Source: JAIQFV01 sp041494885
Lineage (GTDB): Bacteria > Acidobacteriota > Terriglobia > JAIQFV01
DNA length: 64,000 nt
Assembly (NCBI GenBank): GCA_041494885.1
Contig: JBGQBO010000003.1
Span: forward strand, 124,001-188,000
Direction: 5' to 3'
A program made the position numbers and the translations under genes. Under the pieces are notes generated by a model, which saw only the letters and a program-made list of their open reading frames with translations, had not been told where the DNA came from and did no database searches. Every line of letters starts with the position of its first letter. The first letter of the stretch is position 1. Positions 33,068 through 42,284 of the stretch are shown piece by piece.

Positions 33068-33580
33068 ATGGACTCGTGCACAGAGAAGGATGTTCGAGAG
33101 TTTTCAATTCCTGAACTGGGGATACTTGTGGCAATTGTCCTGATCCTTGCCACCATAGCCATTCCGAAGTTGCTGGCATCCGAGCAGGCCGCCAATGAAA
33201 TGGCGGCTGTGGGTGATGTGCGAACCATCAATGCGGCTGAAATCACTTTCGCTTATTCGCACGACAAGCATTACACGACGCTGCGGGAACTTGCAGAAAT
33301 CGGTTTCCTCGATAGCCGGTTCAGTCAAGGGATTGGTACAAAGCTACATGGGCAGATCTACACAGACGATGGAGCCCCCATTGCCGATCCCAAAACGGGA
33401 AAGGTGGTTGGGGGCAAGCAGCCAAACCTTTACGGCATCACTACTGAGGTCGATGGAAACGCTGCACGGTACAGTTTCGCTTCAGGAGCAGATGCAGTGA
33501 TCCGTTACAACACTAAATACCCCGAAGGATGCGGACAATTCCAGATCATCGGTCGATGTGAAGACCGCGGGCAAAAGTAG
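33068..33580 (+). CDS. Type IV pilin-like protein lacking the usual Gly before the cleavage site
   Basis: Protein of 170 residues with a class III/type IV prepilin N-terminus: an 11-residue leader, then FSIPELGILVAI and VLILATIAIPKLL with Phe +1 and Glu +5. The residue before the cleavage site, normally Gly, is Glu here (DVREFSIPEL), and position +4 is Pro. After the helix, EQAANEMAAVGDVRTINAAE is the pattern of pilin-like proteins common in acidobacteria. A beta-rich globular domain and a C-terminal Cys pair (GCGQFQIIGRC) follow. GGAGG precedes the ATG. No pilus-assembly gene is adjacent. It could be an unprocessed pilin-like membrane protein. Confidence 0.75.
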   Translation: MDSCTEKDVREFSIPELGILVAIVLILATIAIPKLLASEQAANEMAAVGDVRTINAAEITFAYSHDKHYTTLRELAEIGFLDSRFSQGIGTKLHGQIYTDDGAPIADPKTGKVVGGKQPNLYGITTEVDGNAARYSFASGADAVIRYNTKYPEGCGQFQIIGRCEDRGQK

Positions 33581-33680
33581 GCCAACAGAACACCATTCCA
33601 GGAGTTTTGGATTAAGACAAGCGGGAATGGCTTCCTCTGGCTTTGACGCTGAGAAATCGAGTCTGACGGCAGAAATTTGA

Positions 33681-36600
33681 TTATTTTCGATTGACCGCTG
33701 AGGGCCCGGCGCTGATCATTTTCCCTGCATGATATTCCTGCAGGCTTTTGACCGTGATTTGACGCTGTTGAAGTGCGCGGATCCCTTCCACACACGCGGC
33801 GGCCGCGGACAGGGTGGTAATGCAGGGAACGGCGTGATTGAGGGCGACACTGCGGATAGCCTTCTCGTCGTAAAACGACTCGCGCCCCAGGGGAGTGTTG
33901 ATGACGAGCTGGACCTTTCCGCTTTTGATCAAGTCGGCAATGTTGGGTCGGCCCTCATTCACCTTGTTAACAGCTTGAACTTCGATCCCCTGGTTTTTCA
34001 GCGCCTCGGCGGTTCCCCTTGTGGCGAGCAACGAAAAACCCGTATCCCGGAGCTCCCGGGCGATCCTGATGACCGACTTCTTGTCGTGGTCATTCACGCT
34101 GATGAAGGCCGTCCCTCCGGTAGGCAGCCTCACACCTGCGCTCAACTGGGCCTTCGCAAATGCCATCCCAAAATGATCGGAACAACCCATGACTTCACCG
34201 GTGGATTTCATCTCAGGGCCCAGCAGGGTGTCCACCCCGGGAAATTTGCTGAAAGGGAAAACGGGCGATTTCACAAAATAGCTTTCCACTTGTAACTCGT
34301 CCGGCAGGTTGAATTCCTTCAAGGATCGTCCCATCATCACCTGGGCCGCGATCTTCGCCAGAGGAACGCCGGTGGCTTTGCTGACGTAGGGCACCGTCCG
34401 GCTGGCCCTGGGATTGACTTCGAGGACATAAACGACATCATCCTTCATCGCAAACTGTACGTTCATCAATCCGATGACGTGCAGAGCCCGTGCGAGGGCC
34501 TTTGTTTGCTCCCGGATCGTGGCGAGTTGAGAGGGTTTGATGAGGTAGGCGGGGAGCACGCACGAGGAATCGCCCGAGTGGATCCCGGCTTCCTCAATAT
34601 GTTCCATGATGCCAGCAATGATGACATCGCCCGCCGCGTCGGCGAGGGCATCCACGTCGAATTCAAAGGCGTCTTCGAGGAAGCGGTCGATGAGGATCGG
34701 CCGCTGCTGTGATATATCCACCGCCTCGCGCATGTATCGATCGAGCGTGGCTTCGTCATAGGCGATAACCATGGCCCGGCCGCCCAGAACATAGGAAGGT
34801 CGCACCAGAACGGGATAGCCGATCCGGTTTGCTTCCACGCGAGCCTGTTCGATCGAAGTAGCGGTGCCGTTCTCCGGCTGGGGGATCTTGAGTTCGCGAA
34901 GCAAGGCGCCGAACCGCTTGCGGTCCTCGGCGAGATCAATATTCTCCGGGTCGGTTCCGACAATAGGAACCCCGGCATGTTTCAAGGGGAGCGCCAGGTT
35001 GAGCGGTGTCTGACCTCCGAACTGGACGATCACCCCCTCCGGCTTTTCCTTTTCCACGACACTGAGGACATCCTCCAGGGTCAGCGGTTCGAAATAGAGG
35101 CGATCACTGGTGTCATAATCGGTGGATACCGTCTCCGGGTTGCAGTTGATCATGAGTGTTTCGAACCCCATTTCCTTGAGCGCGAAGGAGGCGTGGCAGC
35201 AGCAGTAGTCGAACTCGATTCCTTGACCGATGCGGTTGGGCCCGCTGCCGAGGATGATGACCTTACGGTTTGAAGTCGGCGCGGATTCGTCCTCGGTCTC
35301 GTAAGTGGAGTAGAGATACGGCGTGTAGGACTCAAACTCTGCGGCGCAGGTATCCACTCGCTTATAAACAGGCACAATCCCTTCCTGCTTTCGTCGATGG
35401 CGCACGATGGACTCGTCGATCTTGAAGGTATGGGCGATGCGGCGGTCAGAAAATCCCATTCGCTTGGAATCCCGGAGCATCTCCGAAGAGACATCATCAA
35501 ACGACTCCATGGCGCTCATTCGATTCTGCATCATGGCGAAATCGCGGATCTGGTTGAGGAACCAGGGATCAATCATCGTGATGCGGAAAAGCTCTTGGAT
35601 CGACCATCCGATTTGCAGGGCGTGAATGACGTAGCGAAGACGATGCTGGGAAGGCGCGCTCAACAGCCGCCGCAGCTCGTCGTCCGGCATATACGCAATG
35701 CGAAGGGGTTTGACAGCCTCCAGCGAGCGCAGCCCTTTGAACAAAGCCTCCTTGAAAGTACGGCCGATCGCCATGACTTCGCCTACCGATTTCATTTGGG
35801 TCCCCAGCGTCGGGTCACTGCCCGGGAACTTTTCAAAGGCCCATTTCGGAATCTTCGCGACGACATAATCGATCGAGGGTTCAAAACTGGCGGGGGTCTT
35901 CTGGGTAATGTCATTGGGGATCTCATCGAGCGTGTACCCCACGGCGAGTTTGGCGGCAATCTTGGCAATGGGGAAGCCGGTGGCCTTGGAAGCGAGCGCT
36001 GAAGAACGCGACACCCGGGGGTTCATTTCGATCACCACCATCCGTCCATTCTCAGGATTGATGGCGAACTGGATATTGGACCCGCCCGTATCGACGCCCA
36101 CCTTGCGAATGATGGCAATGGCCGCATCGCGCATGTGCTGGTATTCCTTGTCGGTGAGGGTCTGGGCCGGGGCCACGGTGATGGAGTCGCCGGTATGGAC
36201 ACCCATGGGATCGAGGTTCTCGATGGAGCAGATGATGACGACGTTATCGGCAAGGTCGCGCATCACCTCGAGTTCGTACTCCTTCCATCCGATCAAGCTT
36301 TCTTCAATGAGCACGCTGCGGACAGGGCTCAGCATCAGTCCCCGGGTAATGAGCTCGTCGAACTCCTCGGTGTTGTACGCCGTGCCGCCCCCGGATCCCC
36401 CGAGCGTGAAAGAGGGACGCAGAATCACCGGAAAGCCGATGCGTTCGGCGATCTGGACGGCCTCTTGGGCGTTGGAGGCGATGCCACTGCGGGGTGTTTC
36501 CAATCCAATCTCCCGCATGGCATCCTTGAACAGGAGCCGGTCCTCGGCTATCTGGATCGCCTGGGGAGAAGCTCCAATCATCTGAACCCCATGTTTATCA

Positions 36601-36923
36601 AGAACGCCGCTTTCGAAAAGTTGCATCGCGAGGTTGAGGGCCGTCTGCCCGCCCACGGTCGGCAACAGCGCGTCCGGCCGCTCCCGCTCGATGATCGCCT
36701 CCAGGAATTCCCGGGTGAGCGGCTCAATATAGGTCCGATCCGCCATCTCAGGATCGGTCATGATGGTGGCGGGATTGGAATTGACCAGCACGACTTCAAA
36801 CCCTTCGGAGCGCAAGGCCTTGCAGGCCTGCGTGCCGGAATAATCAAACTCGCACGCCTGCCCGATGACAATCGGGCCGCTGCCGATGATCAGAATTCTC
36901 CGGATGTCGTTTCTTTTGGGCAT
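33681..36923 (-). CDS. carB: Carbamoyl-phosphate synthase large subunit
   Basis: Makes carbamoyl phosphate from bicarbonate, ATP and glutamine-derived ammonia for arginine and pyrimidine synthesis. The protein has about 1080 residues, full length. It shows the two homologous synthetase halves: IIGSGPIVIGQACEFDYSG and later ILGSGPNRIGQGIEFDY, each followed by an ATP-grasp domain (ILRPSFTLGGSGGG and LVRPSYVLGGRAM). The MGS-like allosteric domain at the C-terminus begins about ISVNDHDKKSVIRIA. The ATG at 36923 follows an in-frame TTG, which I reject. It is the last gene of a minus-strand series lepB-carA-hydroxylase-thioesterase-carB. It supplies the substrate that the operon at 8754-14927 may consume or produce. 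Confidence 0.97.
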   Translation of the reverse strand: MPKRNDIRRILIIGSGPIVIGQACEFDYSGTQACKALRSEGFEVVLVNSNPATIMTDPEMADRTYIEPLTREFLEAIIERERPDALLPTVGGQTALNLAMQLFESGVLDKHGVQMIGASPQAIQIAEDRLLFKDAMREIGLETPRSGIASNAQEAVQIAERIGFPVILRPSFTLGGSGGGTAYNTEEFDELITRGLMLSPVRSVLIEESLIGWKEYELEVMRDLADNVVIICSIENLDPMGVHTGDSITVAPAQTLTDKEYQHMRDAAIAIIRKVGVDTGGSNIQFAINPENGRMVVIEMNPRVSRSSALASKATGFPIAKIAAKLAVGYTLDEIPNDITQKTPASFEPSIDYVVAKIPKWAFEKFPGSDPTLGTQMKSVGEVMAIGRTFKEALFKGLRSLEAVKPLRIAYMPDDELRRLLSAPSQHRLRYVIHALQIGWSIQELFRITMIDPWFLNQIRDFAMMQNRMSAMESFDDVSSEMLRDSKRMGFSDRRIAHTFKIDESIVRHRRKQEGIVPVYKRVDTCAAEFESYTPYLYSTYETEDESAPTSNRKVIILGSGPNRIGQGIEFDYCCCHASFALKEMGFETLMINCNPETVSTDYDTSDRLYFEPLTLEDVLSVVEKEKPEGVIVQFGGQTPLNLALPLKHAGVPIVGTDPENIDLAEDRKRFGALLRELKIPQPENGTATSIEQARVEANRIGYPVLVRPSYVLGGRAMVIAYDEATLDRYMREAVDISQQRPILIDRFLEDAFEFDVDALADAAGDVIIAGIMEHIEEAGIHSGDSSCVLPAYLIKPSQLATIREQTKALARALHVIGLMNVQFAMKDDVVYVLEVNPRASRTVPYVSKATGVPLAKIAAQVMMGRSLKEFNLPDELQVESYFVKSPVFPFSKFPGVDTLLGPEMKSTGEVMGCSDHFGMAFAKAQLSAGVRLPTGGTAFISVNDHDKKSVIRIARELRDTGFSLLATRGTAEALKNQGIEVQAVNKVNEGRPNIADLIKSGKVQLVINTPLGRESFYDEKAIRSVALNHAVPCITTLSAAAACVEGIRALQQRQITVKSLQEYHAGKMISAGPSAVNRK

Positions 36924-37081
36924 CAAGAAGGCTGTTAAGGCACGATTGAACTGCGTGTTTTCAAACGTCGGCGAGGAGTATAGAAGGGGCTGCCAATTTC
37001 GTAAACTGAAAATGCAGGGAAGGAAGGATCTTTTTGCGGTGCTACATGGTCCGCTATGGAAGGTGCCCTCGCGGCATCTTG

Positions 37082-37492
37082 CTAAGTGCCTGAAGAAGCG
37101 GTGGCCCGTGCATATTTTTCCCGCAACTCGAGGGGAGTTCGCACAGGCTTACCAGTGTCGAGGCGAATGAATGCCCCCGACTGCCGGGCGGTGGCAACGA
37201 CCTCGCCATTCACGATAAATTCCCCCGCCAGGGTCCACGTGGCGCGGGTCAGATCCTCCACCCAACATTTGCCGATGACCGGATCAAATAGCCGCGTTTG
37301 CCGGCGGTAAAGAATCTCCGTGCGGGTCAGCGCGGGAGCAAAACCGGCTGCCATCTGAGCGTCGAGAGGCGAATGCACCTCGAGGAATTTCATGCGAAGG
37401 TCTTCCATCCATCGAATGTAAACAATATTGCTGACGATTCCCGCGAAGTCGATGTCATAAGAGCGGACAAGGATGGGGATAGACACTTCCAT
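37082..37492 (-). CDS. 4HBT/YbgC-like acyl-CoA thioesterase
   Basis: Hot-dog-fold thioesterase of about 136 residues. The active-site region RSYDIDFAGIVSNIVYIRWMEDLR matches the D-x-D-x-x-G-x-V-x-N/H pattern of the family, with Asp as the likely catalytic residue. The middle (RTEILYRRQTRLFDPV) and C-terminal strands (EVVATARQSGAFI) complete the fold. The start is uncertain: the ATG at 37492 fits domain length, while upstream ATGs at 37537 and 37576 give longer N-termini, and no candidate has a well-spaced ribosome site. It lies between carB and a fatty-acid-hydroxylase-like gene, which suggests a role in lipid metabolism. Confidence 0.78.
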   Translation of the reverse strand: MEVSIPILVRSYDIDFAGIVSNIVYIRWMEDLRMKFLEVHSPLDAQMAAGFAPALTRTEILYRRQTRLFDPVIGKCWVEDLTRATWTLAGEFIVNGEVVATARQSGAFIRLDTGKPVRTPLELREKYARATASSGT

Positions 37493-37754
37493 GGGGCGAA
37501 TGGAACCCCTGGCTGGTTTCTCGGTTGCGCTGTGCATCGGTGGAATGATCCCTCTCCCGGGTCGTGAGGACCCCAATCCATTTCTGTTCTCAAGGCCGAA
37601 TTCTCGCGTCTCATAATAAATGTGAAGCCCATCTTTTAAAAGCAGGATTTTTTAAGTGATTGATTGTTTGTCGTCATAAAGATCAAGTCTCACCGCAGAG
37701 GCGGGAAAATTGACATGAGATCATCTGAAATAAAGCAGTCCGCTCGGGTGCCGG

Positions 37755-38423
37755 CTAAGCCTTATAGCGGGTTCCGAAGATGTAGTCGCAGATGGGGAAC
37801 GTAATGTTAAAGTTGTAGTTCGACATCAGGGCGGGGTCGTGATGCTTTGTGTGGAGTCGCCGCAGCGTTCGCATGAAAAGAAGCCGACCGGGCAGGGAGT
37901 CTTCACGGAGGTGATAAGCAAAATGCAGCCATTCGTAAGTGAGAAAGTAGCCGATGGAGGTCGCCACGAAGAGGTACGCGACGTTGCGGGTGACCAGGTA
38001 ATACAGCAGAACGCCGACCGGCACCGCGTGAAGTCCCACGAAAAAGAGAATCATGACCGGGGGGAAGAGGACCATTTTGTAATCTTGTGTTCCTTCGTAA
38101 GCCATGGCTTCATGCGTGAAAAATCGATGGTGTTGCAGGGTATGCCGCACGAAGAGGATCCTCAGCAGGCGCGAGGGGTGGTGCATCGGGCCCTTGTGGC
38201 CCAGGTATTCCACGGCGTTGGCATAAAGGAAAGTCAGCGGGAGGGTGAGCCACTCCGCGGCGGCCAACCCGTGAAGGTTCCAGAGGGAATACACGATGAC
38301 CGCCAGTGCGGTCAGGCTCGTGAAGAGGAAATGCAGGATGCCCGAATAGGAACGCGAAATCTCCTCAGCGCGGTATTCGGCCCTGAACTGGGCGACGGGA
38401 GAAGGGATCGCTTGAACGTCCAT
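37755..38423 (-). CDS. Fatty acid hydroxylase / sterol desaturase superfamily membrane protein
   Basis: Integral membrane di-iron enzyme of 222 residues, probably modifying a lipid. Hydrophobic helices alternate with the His-box ligands: YLGHKGPMHH, RHTLQHHRFF, EWLHFAYH and RRLHTKHHD, which is the expected eight-histidine set. Helices include ILHFLFTSLTALAVIVYSL and FPPVMILFFVGLHAVPVGVL. The ATG at 38423 has AGGA 5 bases upstream; the longer frame to 38489 overlaps carA. It begins 13 bases after carA on the same strand, so it is probably co-transcribed. The substrate is unknown. Confidence 0.85.
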   Translation of the reverse strand: MDVQAIPSPVAQFRAEYRAEEISRSYSGILHFLFTSLTALAVIVYSLWNLHGLAAAEWLTLPLTFLYANAVEYLGHKGPMHHPSRLLRILFVRHTLQHHRFFTHEAMAYEGTQDYKMVLFPPVMILFFVGLHAVPVGVLLYYLVTRNVAYLFVATSIGYFLTYEWLHFAYHLREDSLPGRLLFMRTLRRLHTKHHDPALMSNYNFNITFPICDYIFGTRYKA

Positions 38424-38436
38424 GCGGGTCCTGCTT

Positions 38437-39609
38437 TCATCCTTGGGACATGAGCTTGATAAAATCGTTGAAGAGATAGCTGGCATCATGCGGACCGGGG
38501 GAGGCCTCGGGATGATACTGAACCGAGAAGACAGGGAGCGATTTGTGGCGCAATCCTTCGCAGGTATGGTCGTTCAGGTTCAGATGCGTGATCTCGACGC
38601 GATTCTCCTTGAGGGAATCCGGATCCACGGCAAACCCGTGGTTCTGCGCCGTGATCTCCACCTTCCCCGTCAAGAGATTCTTCACGGGCTGATTGCCGCC
38701 ATGGTGGCCAAATTTCAATTTGTAGGTTTTTCCTCCCAGAGCGAGGCCGATGAGTTGATGCCCCAGGCAAATACCAAAGATTGGTTTTCGTCCCAGCAGT
38801 TCCCGGATGGCTCCCACGGCGTAAGTTACCGGTTCCGGGTCGCCCGGACCGTTGGAAAGGAAGATGCCATCCGGCCGCAGCGTCAGGGTATCTTCAGCCG
38901 AGGTCTGTGCCGGAACGACGATAACGTCGCATCCCGCATCCGCGAGTTTTCGAAGAATGTTGTACTTGATTCCAAAATCGTACGCGACCACACGAAACCG
39001 CCGCGAGGGTTCGGCCTGCATGGAAACCGATGGTCCCGCGGATCCACAGAAGGATGAAGTGCCCGCCTTGACCGCGAATATGTCGGTGCTATGCTGGTTC
39101 CAGTCATATTGTTTTCGGCAAGTCACGATTTGGGCGAGGTCCTGCCCAACCATGGAAGGGGTTTGGCGCGCCTTCTCCACCAAACTTCCCGGATCCAAAT
39201 CAAGAGATGAAATCACGGCGCGCATGGAGCCCCGGTCACGCAAATGTCGAACCAGCGCGCGAGTATCAATTTCGGAAACGCCGGGAACCCCATGCTCTTT
39301 CAGGTAGTCCCCAAGCACCCACTCCGACCTCCAATTTGAAGCGACCAGCGAGTGCTCACGCACCACCAGCCCTTCAATGAAGGGCTGGCGGGACTCTTCA
39401 TCAAGGCGGTTCAACCCGTAGTTTCCGATTTCAGGATTGGTGAGAACAACGATCTGCCCGCAGTAGGATGGGTCGGTCAATATTTCCTGATATCCGGAGA
39501 GTGATGTATTAAAGATCACCTCCCCGGTTTTTTCAACCGGCGCCCCCAAGGCACGCCCCTGAAAGCAGCGCCCATCTTCAAGGGCCAGGATGGCAGTCTG
39601 AGAATTCAT
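38437..39609 (-). CDS. carA: Carbamoyl-phosphate synthase small (glutaminase) subunit
   Basis: Hydrolyses glutamine and channels ammonia to CarB. The protein has 390 residues. The N-terminal CPSase domain opens ILALEDGRCFQGRALGAP and GEVIFNTSLSGYQEILTDPSY. The class I glutamine amidotransferase has LSNGPGDPEPV, the nucleophile Cys in IFGICLGHQLIGLALGG, and the catalytic His-Glu in VQYHPEASPGP. It lies 13 bases before the hydroxylase gene and is separated from carB by two lipid-type genes, unlike the common adjacent carAB arrangement. Confidence 0.96.
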   Translation of the reverse strand: MNSQTAILALEDGRCFQGRALGAPVEKTGEVIFNTSLSGYQEILTDPSYCGQIVVLTNPEIGNYGLNRLDEESRQPFIEGLVVREHSLVASNWRSEWVLGDYLKEHGVPGVSEIDTRALVRHLRDRGSMRAVISSLDLDPGSLVEKARQTPSMVGQDLAQIVTCRKQYDWNQHSTDIFAVKAGTSSFCGSAGPSVSMQAEPSRRFRVVAYDFGIKYNILRKLADAGCDVIVVPAQTSAEDTLTLRPDGIFLSNGPGDPEPVTYAVGAIRELLGRKPIFGICLGHQLIGLALGGKTYKLKFGHHGGNQPVKNLLTGKVEITAQNHGFAVDPDSLKENRVEITHLNLNDHTCEGLRHKSLPVFSVQYHPEASPGPHDASYLFNDFIKLMSQG

Positions 39610-39804
39610 ATCAGCTGATCAACAGAAGTCGAGCCGTTGAGGAAAATGTTAATCATGAAGAGACCAGAAATACAGAAAGTAAAGAACCATCAATCTGAGG
39701 TGACCATGATTTTCGGAGAAGTTACTCGTTGACCTCGACCCTCAGGTTTTCTGGCTCCCGAGTCAGACCCGGTTTTGGGCCCGGCCCGTCCGAATGGTGG
39801 CTTC

Positions 39805-40413
39805 TCAATGGATGAGGCTGAGCTTCTCCAGCGGCCAGTAACAGAGTACGGCCTTCCCGTAAATGTTGCGTCGGGGCACAAGCCCCCACGAGCGGCTGTC
39901 GTTGGATGAATTCCGATGATCCCCCAGCACGTAAAAATGCTCGGAGCCCACCGTGATAGGCGGGTCATTCTCGGGGGCTTGGAATTTCCTGGGGATGTAC
40001 GATTCCATCAGCTCCCGCCCGTTGATCATCACCTTCCCATCCCGGATCTGAACTGTTTCGCCGGGCATGCCGATGACCCGCTTGATGAAAAAGCGTTGGG
40101 GGTCCAGGGGATAGGAGAATACAATTACATCACCCCGCGCGATCGGTCTGAAACGGTAGATAAACTTATTGACGAAGATGCGTTCTTGATCCTCGATGCG
40201 AGGCAACATCGAGACTCCCTCCACTCGCACTGGCTGATAAAGGTAAACAATAATGACGAGGGCAAGGCCGACCGCTACAAGTAGATCACGCACCCAGGCA
40301 TGGAGGTTGTTTGCGACACTTCTGGCGCCATTTTGTGAAGCCTTTTCAAGGGTAGATGGATCGTATTCAGGGGTCATCAAGGGCTCTAATTTTGAGTTCG
40401 ATGGGGTAATCAT
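39805..40413 (-). CDS. lepB: Signal peptidase I
   Basis: Serine-lysine protease that removes signal peptides at the inner membrane. About 202 residues from the ATG at 40413. One N-terminal helix (DLLVAVGLALVIIVYLY) anchors it. Box B carries the catalytic serine in VEGVSMLPRIEDQERIFVNK, box C is ARGDVIVFSYP, box D the catalytic lysine in FFIKRVIGMPGETV, and box E VLGDHRNSSNDSRSWG. The frame is open to 40680, but that would add 89 residues without family support; no ribosome site clearly chooses between nearby ATGs (another at 40377). It is followed by carA after 195 bases. Confidence 0.93.
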   Translation of the reverse strand: MITPSNSKLEPLMTPEYDPSTLEKASQNGARSVANNLHAWVRDLLVAVGLALVIIVYLYQPVRVEGVSMLPRIEDQERIFVNKFIYRFRPIARGDVIVFSYPLDPQRFFIKRVIGMPGETVQIRDGKVMINGRELMESYIPRKFQAPENDPPITVGSEHFYVLGDHRNSSNDSRSWGLVPRRNIYGKAVLCYWPLEKLSLIH

Positions 40414-40682
40414 GAAAGCGGGGAGCTCATCTCGAGGGGGATCGGTGGCTCCCCCCGGTGACATCCCCGACAGAATTTTTAGATTCATATAGCCACAAGG
40501 AATTGTCAAGTGGTTTGATGACTCGGAAGTCTCCCAGCCCTGCCTTAAGCCAGCGAGCATGCTTGTTTCCTCGCTTCGGATCCGATGGATCCTGTCCCGG
40601 GTCCGGCACTTGAGTGATGGAAATCCGCGAGGCATTTGATATACTCGTTCCTGAATAGACAATCGAATACTCTTGGGCAACC

Positions 40683-41429
40683 ATGACTCCAGCAGAGATT
40701 AAGCGGATCTTGGAGAAGGTCAAGGCGGGGCGGCTCGGTGTGAACGGAGCCATGGAGTCCTTGCGGAGGCTTCCCTTTGAGGATCTGGGTTTTGCGCGTA
40801 TTGACCATCACCGCTCGTTGCGGGTAGGATTCCCCGAAGTGGTGTTGGGGCGCGGAAAATCGACGCAGCAAATCGTGGGCATCGTCCGTGGGATGTTAAG
40901 GAACACCCACAACATTCTCGTTACACGGACTGATGAGACGACCTTTCGAGCGATCAGGAAAATATCGCGCCTTGCCGCGTTTCATCATGCCAGTGGCGCA
41001 CTCACGATCATCAAAGACAAAAACATTCATGGACGCGGGAAGATTCTGATCATTTCGGCAGGAACCTCGGACATGCCGATTGCCGAGGAGGCCCTGGTGA
41101 CGGCGCGGGTGATGGGCAATAGCGTGGATGCGATATTCGATTGCGGGGTCGCGGGCCTTCACCGCTTGCTTCAAGAAAGCCAGCGTCTTCGGGAGGCGCG
41201 GGTGATTATCTGTGTCGCCGGGATGGAAGGAGCATTGCCCAGTGTGGTCGGTGGCCTGGTCGCAGCCCCGGTCATTGCCGTTCCCACCTCGGTGGGCTAT
41301 GGGGCGTCCTTTGGAGGGATAGCCGCCCTGCTGGGGATGTTGAATTCCTGCGCGTCCAATGTCACCGTCGTTAACATTGACAACGGGTTTGGCGCGGGGT
41401 ACGTCGCCAGCGTCATCAATCGGTTGTGA
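40683..41429 (+). CDS. larB: Nickel-pincer cofactor biosynthesis protein LarB
   Basis: Carboxylates and hydrolyses nicotinic acid adenine dinucleotide, the first step toward the nickel pincer nucleotide cofactor of lactate racemase and relatives. The protein has 248 residues. It has a PurE-like C-terminal half: ISAGTSDMPIAEEALVTARVMGN, AGMEGALPSVVGGLVAAPVIA, PTSVGYGASFGG and NIDNGFGAGYVAS. The N-terminal half has RRLPFEDLGFARIDHHRSLR and EVVLGRGKS. larC, larE and larA are not in the window, so it is an orphan locally. It is divergent from lepB and followed by an unrelated exported protein. Confidence 0.92.
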   Translation: MTPAEIKRILEKVKAGRLGVNGAMESLRRLPFEDLGFARIDHHRSLRVGFPEVVLGRGKSTQQIVGIVRGMLRNTHNILVTRTDETTFRAIRKISRLAAFHHASGALTIIKDKNIHGRGKILIISAGTSDMPIAEEALVTARVMGNSVDAIFDCGVAGLHRLLQESQRLREARVIICVAGMEGALPSVVGGLVAAPVIAVPTSVGYGASFGGIAALLGMLNSCASNVTVVNIDNGFGAGYVASVINRL

Positions 41430-41468
41430 TATGAACAGCAAAGATCCATCAGCCTAACGGGAGGTTAT

Positions 41469-42284
41469 ATGAACACAAAAACAATTCGAGACATTCACCT
41501 GTTGTTTCTGGGGGTTCTTCTGGTAGTGGCCGCAGCATCCGTCCTCCTGCTCTCCCATTCTGTAAAGATGGATGCAGCTCCGTACGACTCCAGGCTCGGT
41601 GTGCAATGGCAGGTGATCGAAGAAGGATGGACGGGGGTGTGGGTCCGCCGCGGCGATTCGAGCACCTTCGATGGACAATGGACCATGCCGGGTCAGTCCG
41701 AGATACGCGGCGTCATCGAAATGCACGTGGATAATCGTAATGTCCGGATGGCACGAACTGATCAGTACACCAATCAACATTGCGAATACCAAGGACAGAT
41801 TTCAAGAGACTGGCGCACGGCGCAGGGTTGGCTGAGTTGCAACAACGGGCCGCGTGTCAACTGGAATGCCAACATCTACAAGCAGGGTGAGCGATTTCAT
41901 GGGAACACCGAGGTCTTGAATCCACCCTCCCTACCAGGGGTCAGAAGGGAAGGTCCCATTATCCCGCGGTACAACCAGGAACGCGGGAGCTGGAGTTACG
42001 ACCTTACGGGCGCCTGGAGTTGCAATGACGGAGGGACATACTACCTCCGGCAACTGGGTGGCAACGTGTGGTGGTACGGCGAAGCCGCCAATGGTCAGTG
42101 GTCGAACATTTTTCATGGGGCATTGGATGGAGAATGGCTGGAGGGATTCTGGCTGGACGTTCCCAAGGGTCGCGATCGAAACAATGGAGGGATGCGCCTG
42201 CGTATTGACTCTCGCGACGAGTTCCATGCTGAACAGAAGACGGGAGACGATTTTGGTGGCTCCCGGTGGCGACGGGTTCGCTGA
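41469..42284 (+). CDS. Exported or membrane-anchored protein with a two-part Trp-rich beta structure, function unknown
   Basis: Protein of 271 residues with an N-terminal hydrophobic segment (LLFLGVLLVVAAASVLLLS) acting as signal or anchor. Two similar Trp/Gly-rich parts follow. The first is GWTGVWVRRGDSSTFDGQW through CEYQGQI; the second is LTGAWSCNDGGTYYLRQLGG, then NVWWYGE and EGFWLDVPKGR, ending GDDFGGSRWRR. The pattern 'D-G-G-x-Y-Y-x-R-Q-x-G-x-x-V-W-W' and 'DVPKG' recurs in secreted bacterial proteins that I cannot name. A small-ligand-binding beta barrel is a guess. It starts after GGGAGG. It stands alone between larB and the acyl-CoA dehydrogenase. Confidence 0.7.
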   Translation: MNTKTIRDIHLLFLGVLLVVAAASVLLLSHSVKMDAAPYDSRLGVQWQVIEEGWTGVWVRRGDSSTFDGQWTMPGQSEIRGVIEMHVDNRNVRMARTDQYTNQHCEYQGQISRDWRTAQGWLSCNNGPRVNWNANIYKQGERFHGNTEVLNPPSLPGVRREGPIIPRYNQERGSWSYDLTGAWSCNDGGTYYLRQLGGNVWWYGEAANGQWSNIFHGALDGEWLEGFWLDVPKGRDRNNGGMRLRIDSRDEFHAEQKTGDDFGGSRWRRVR

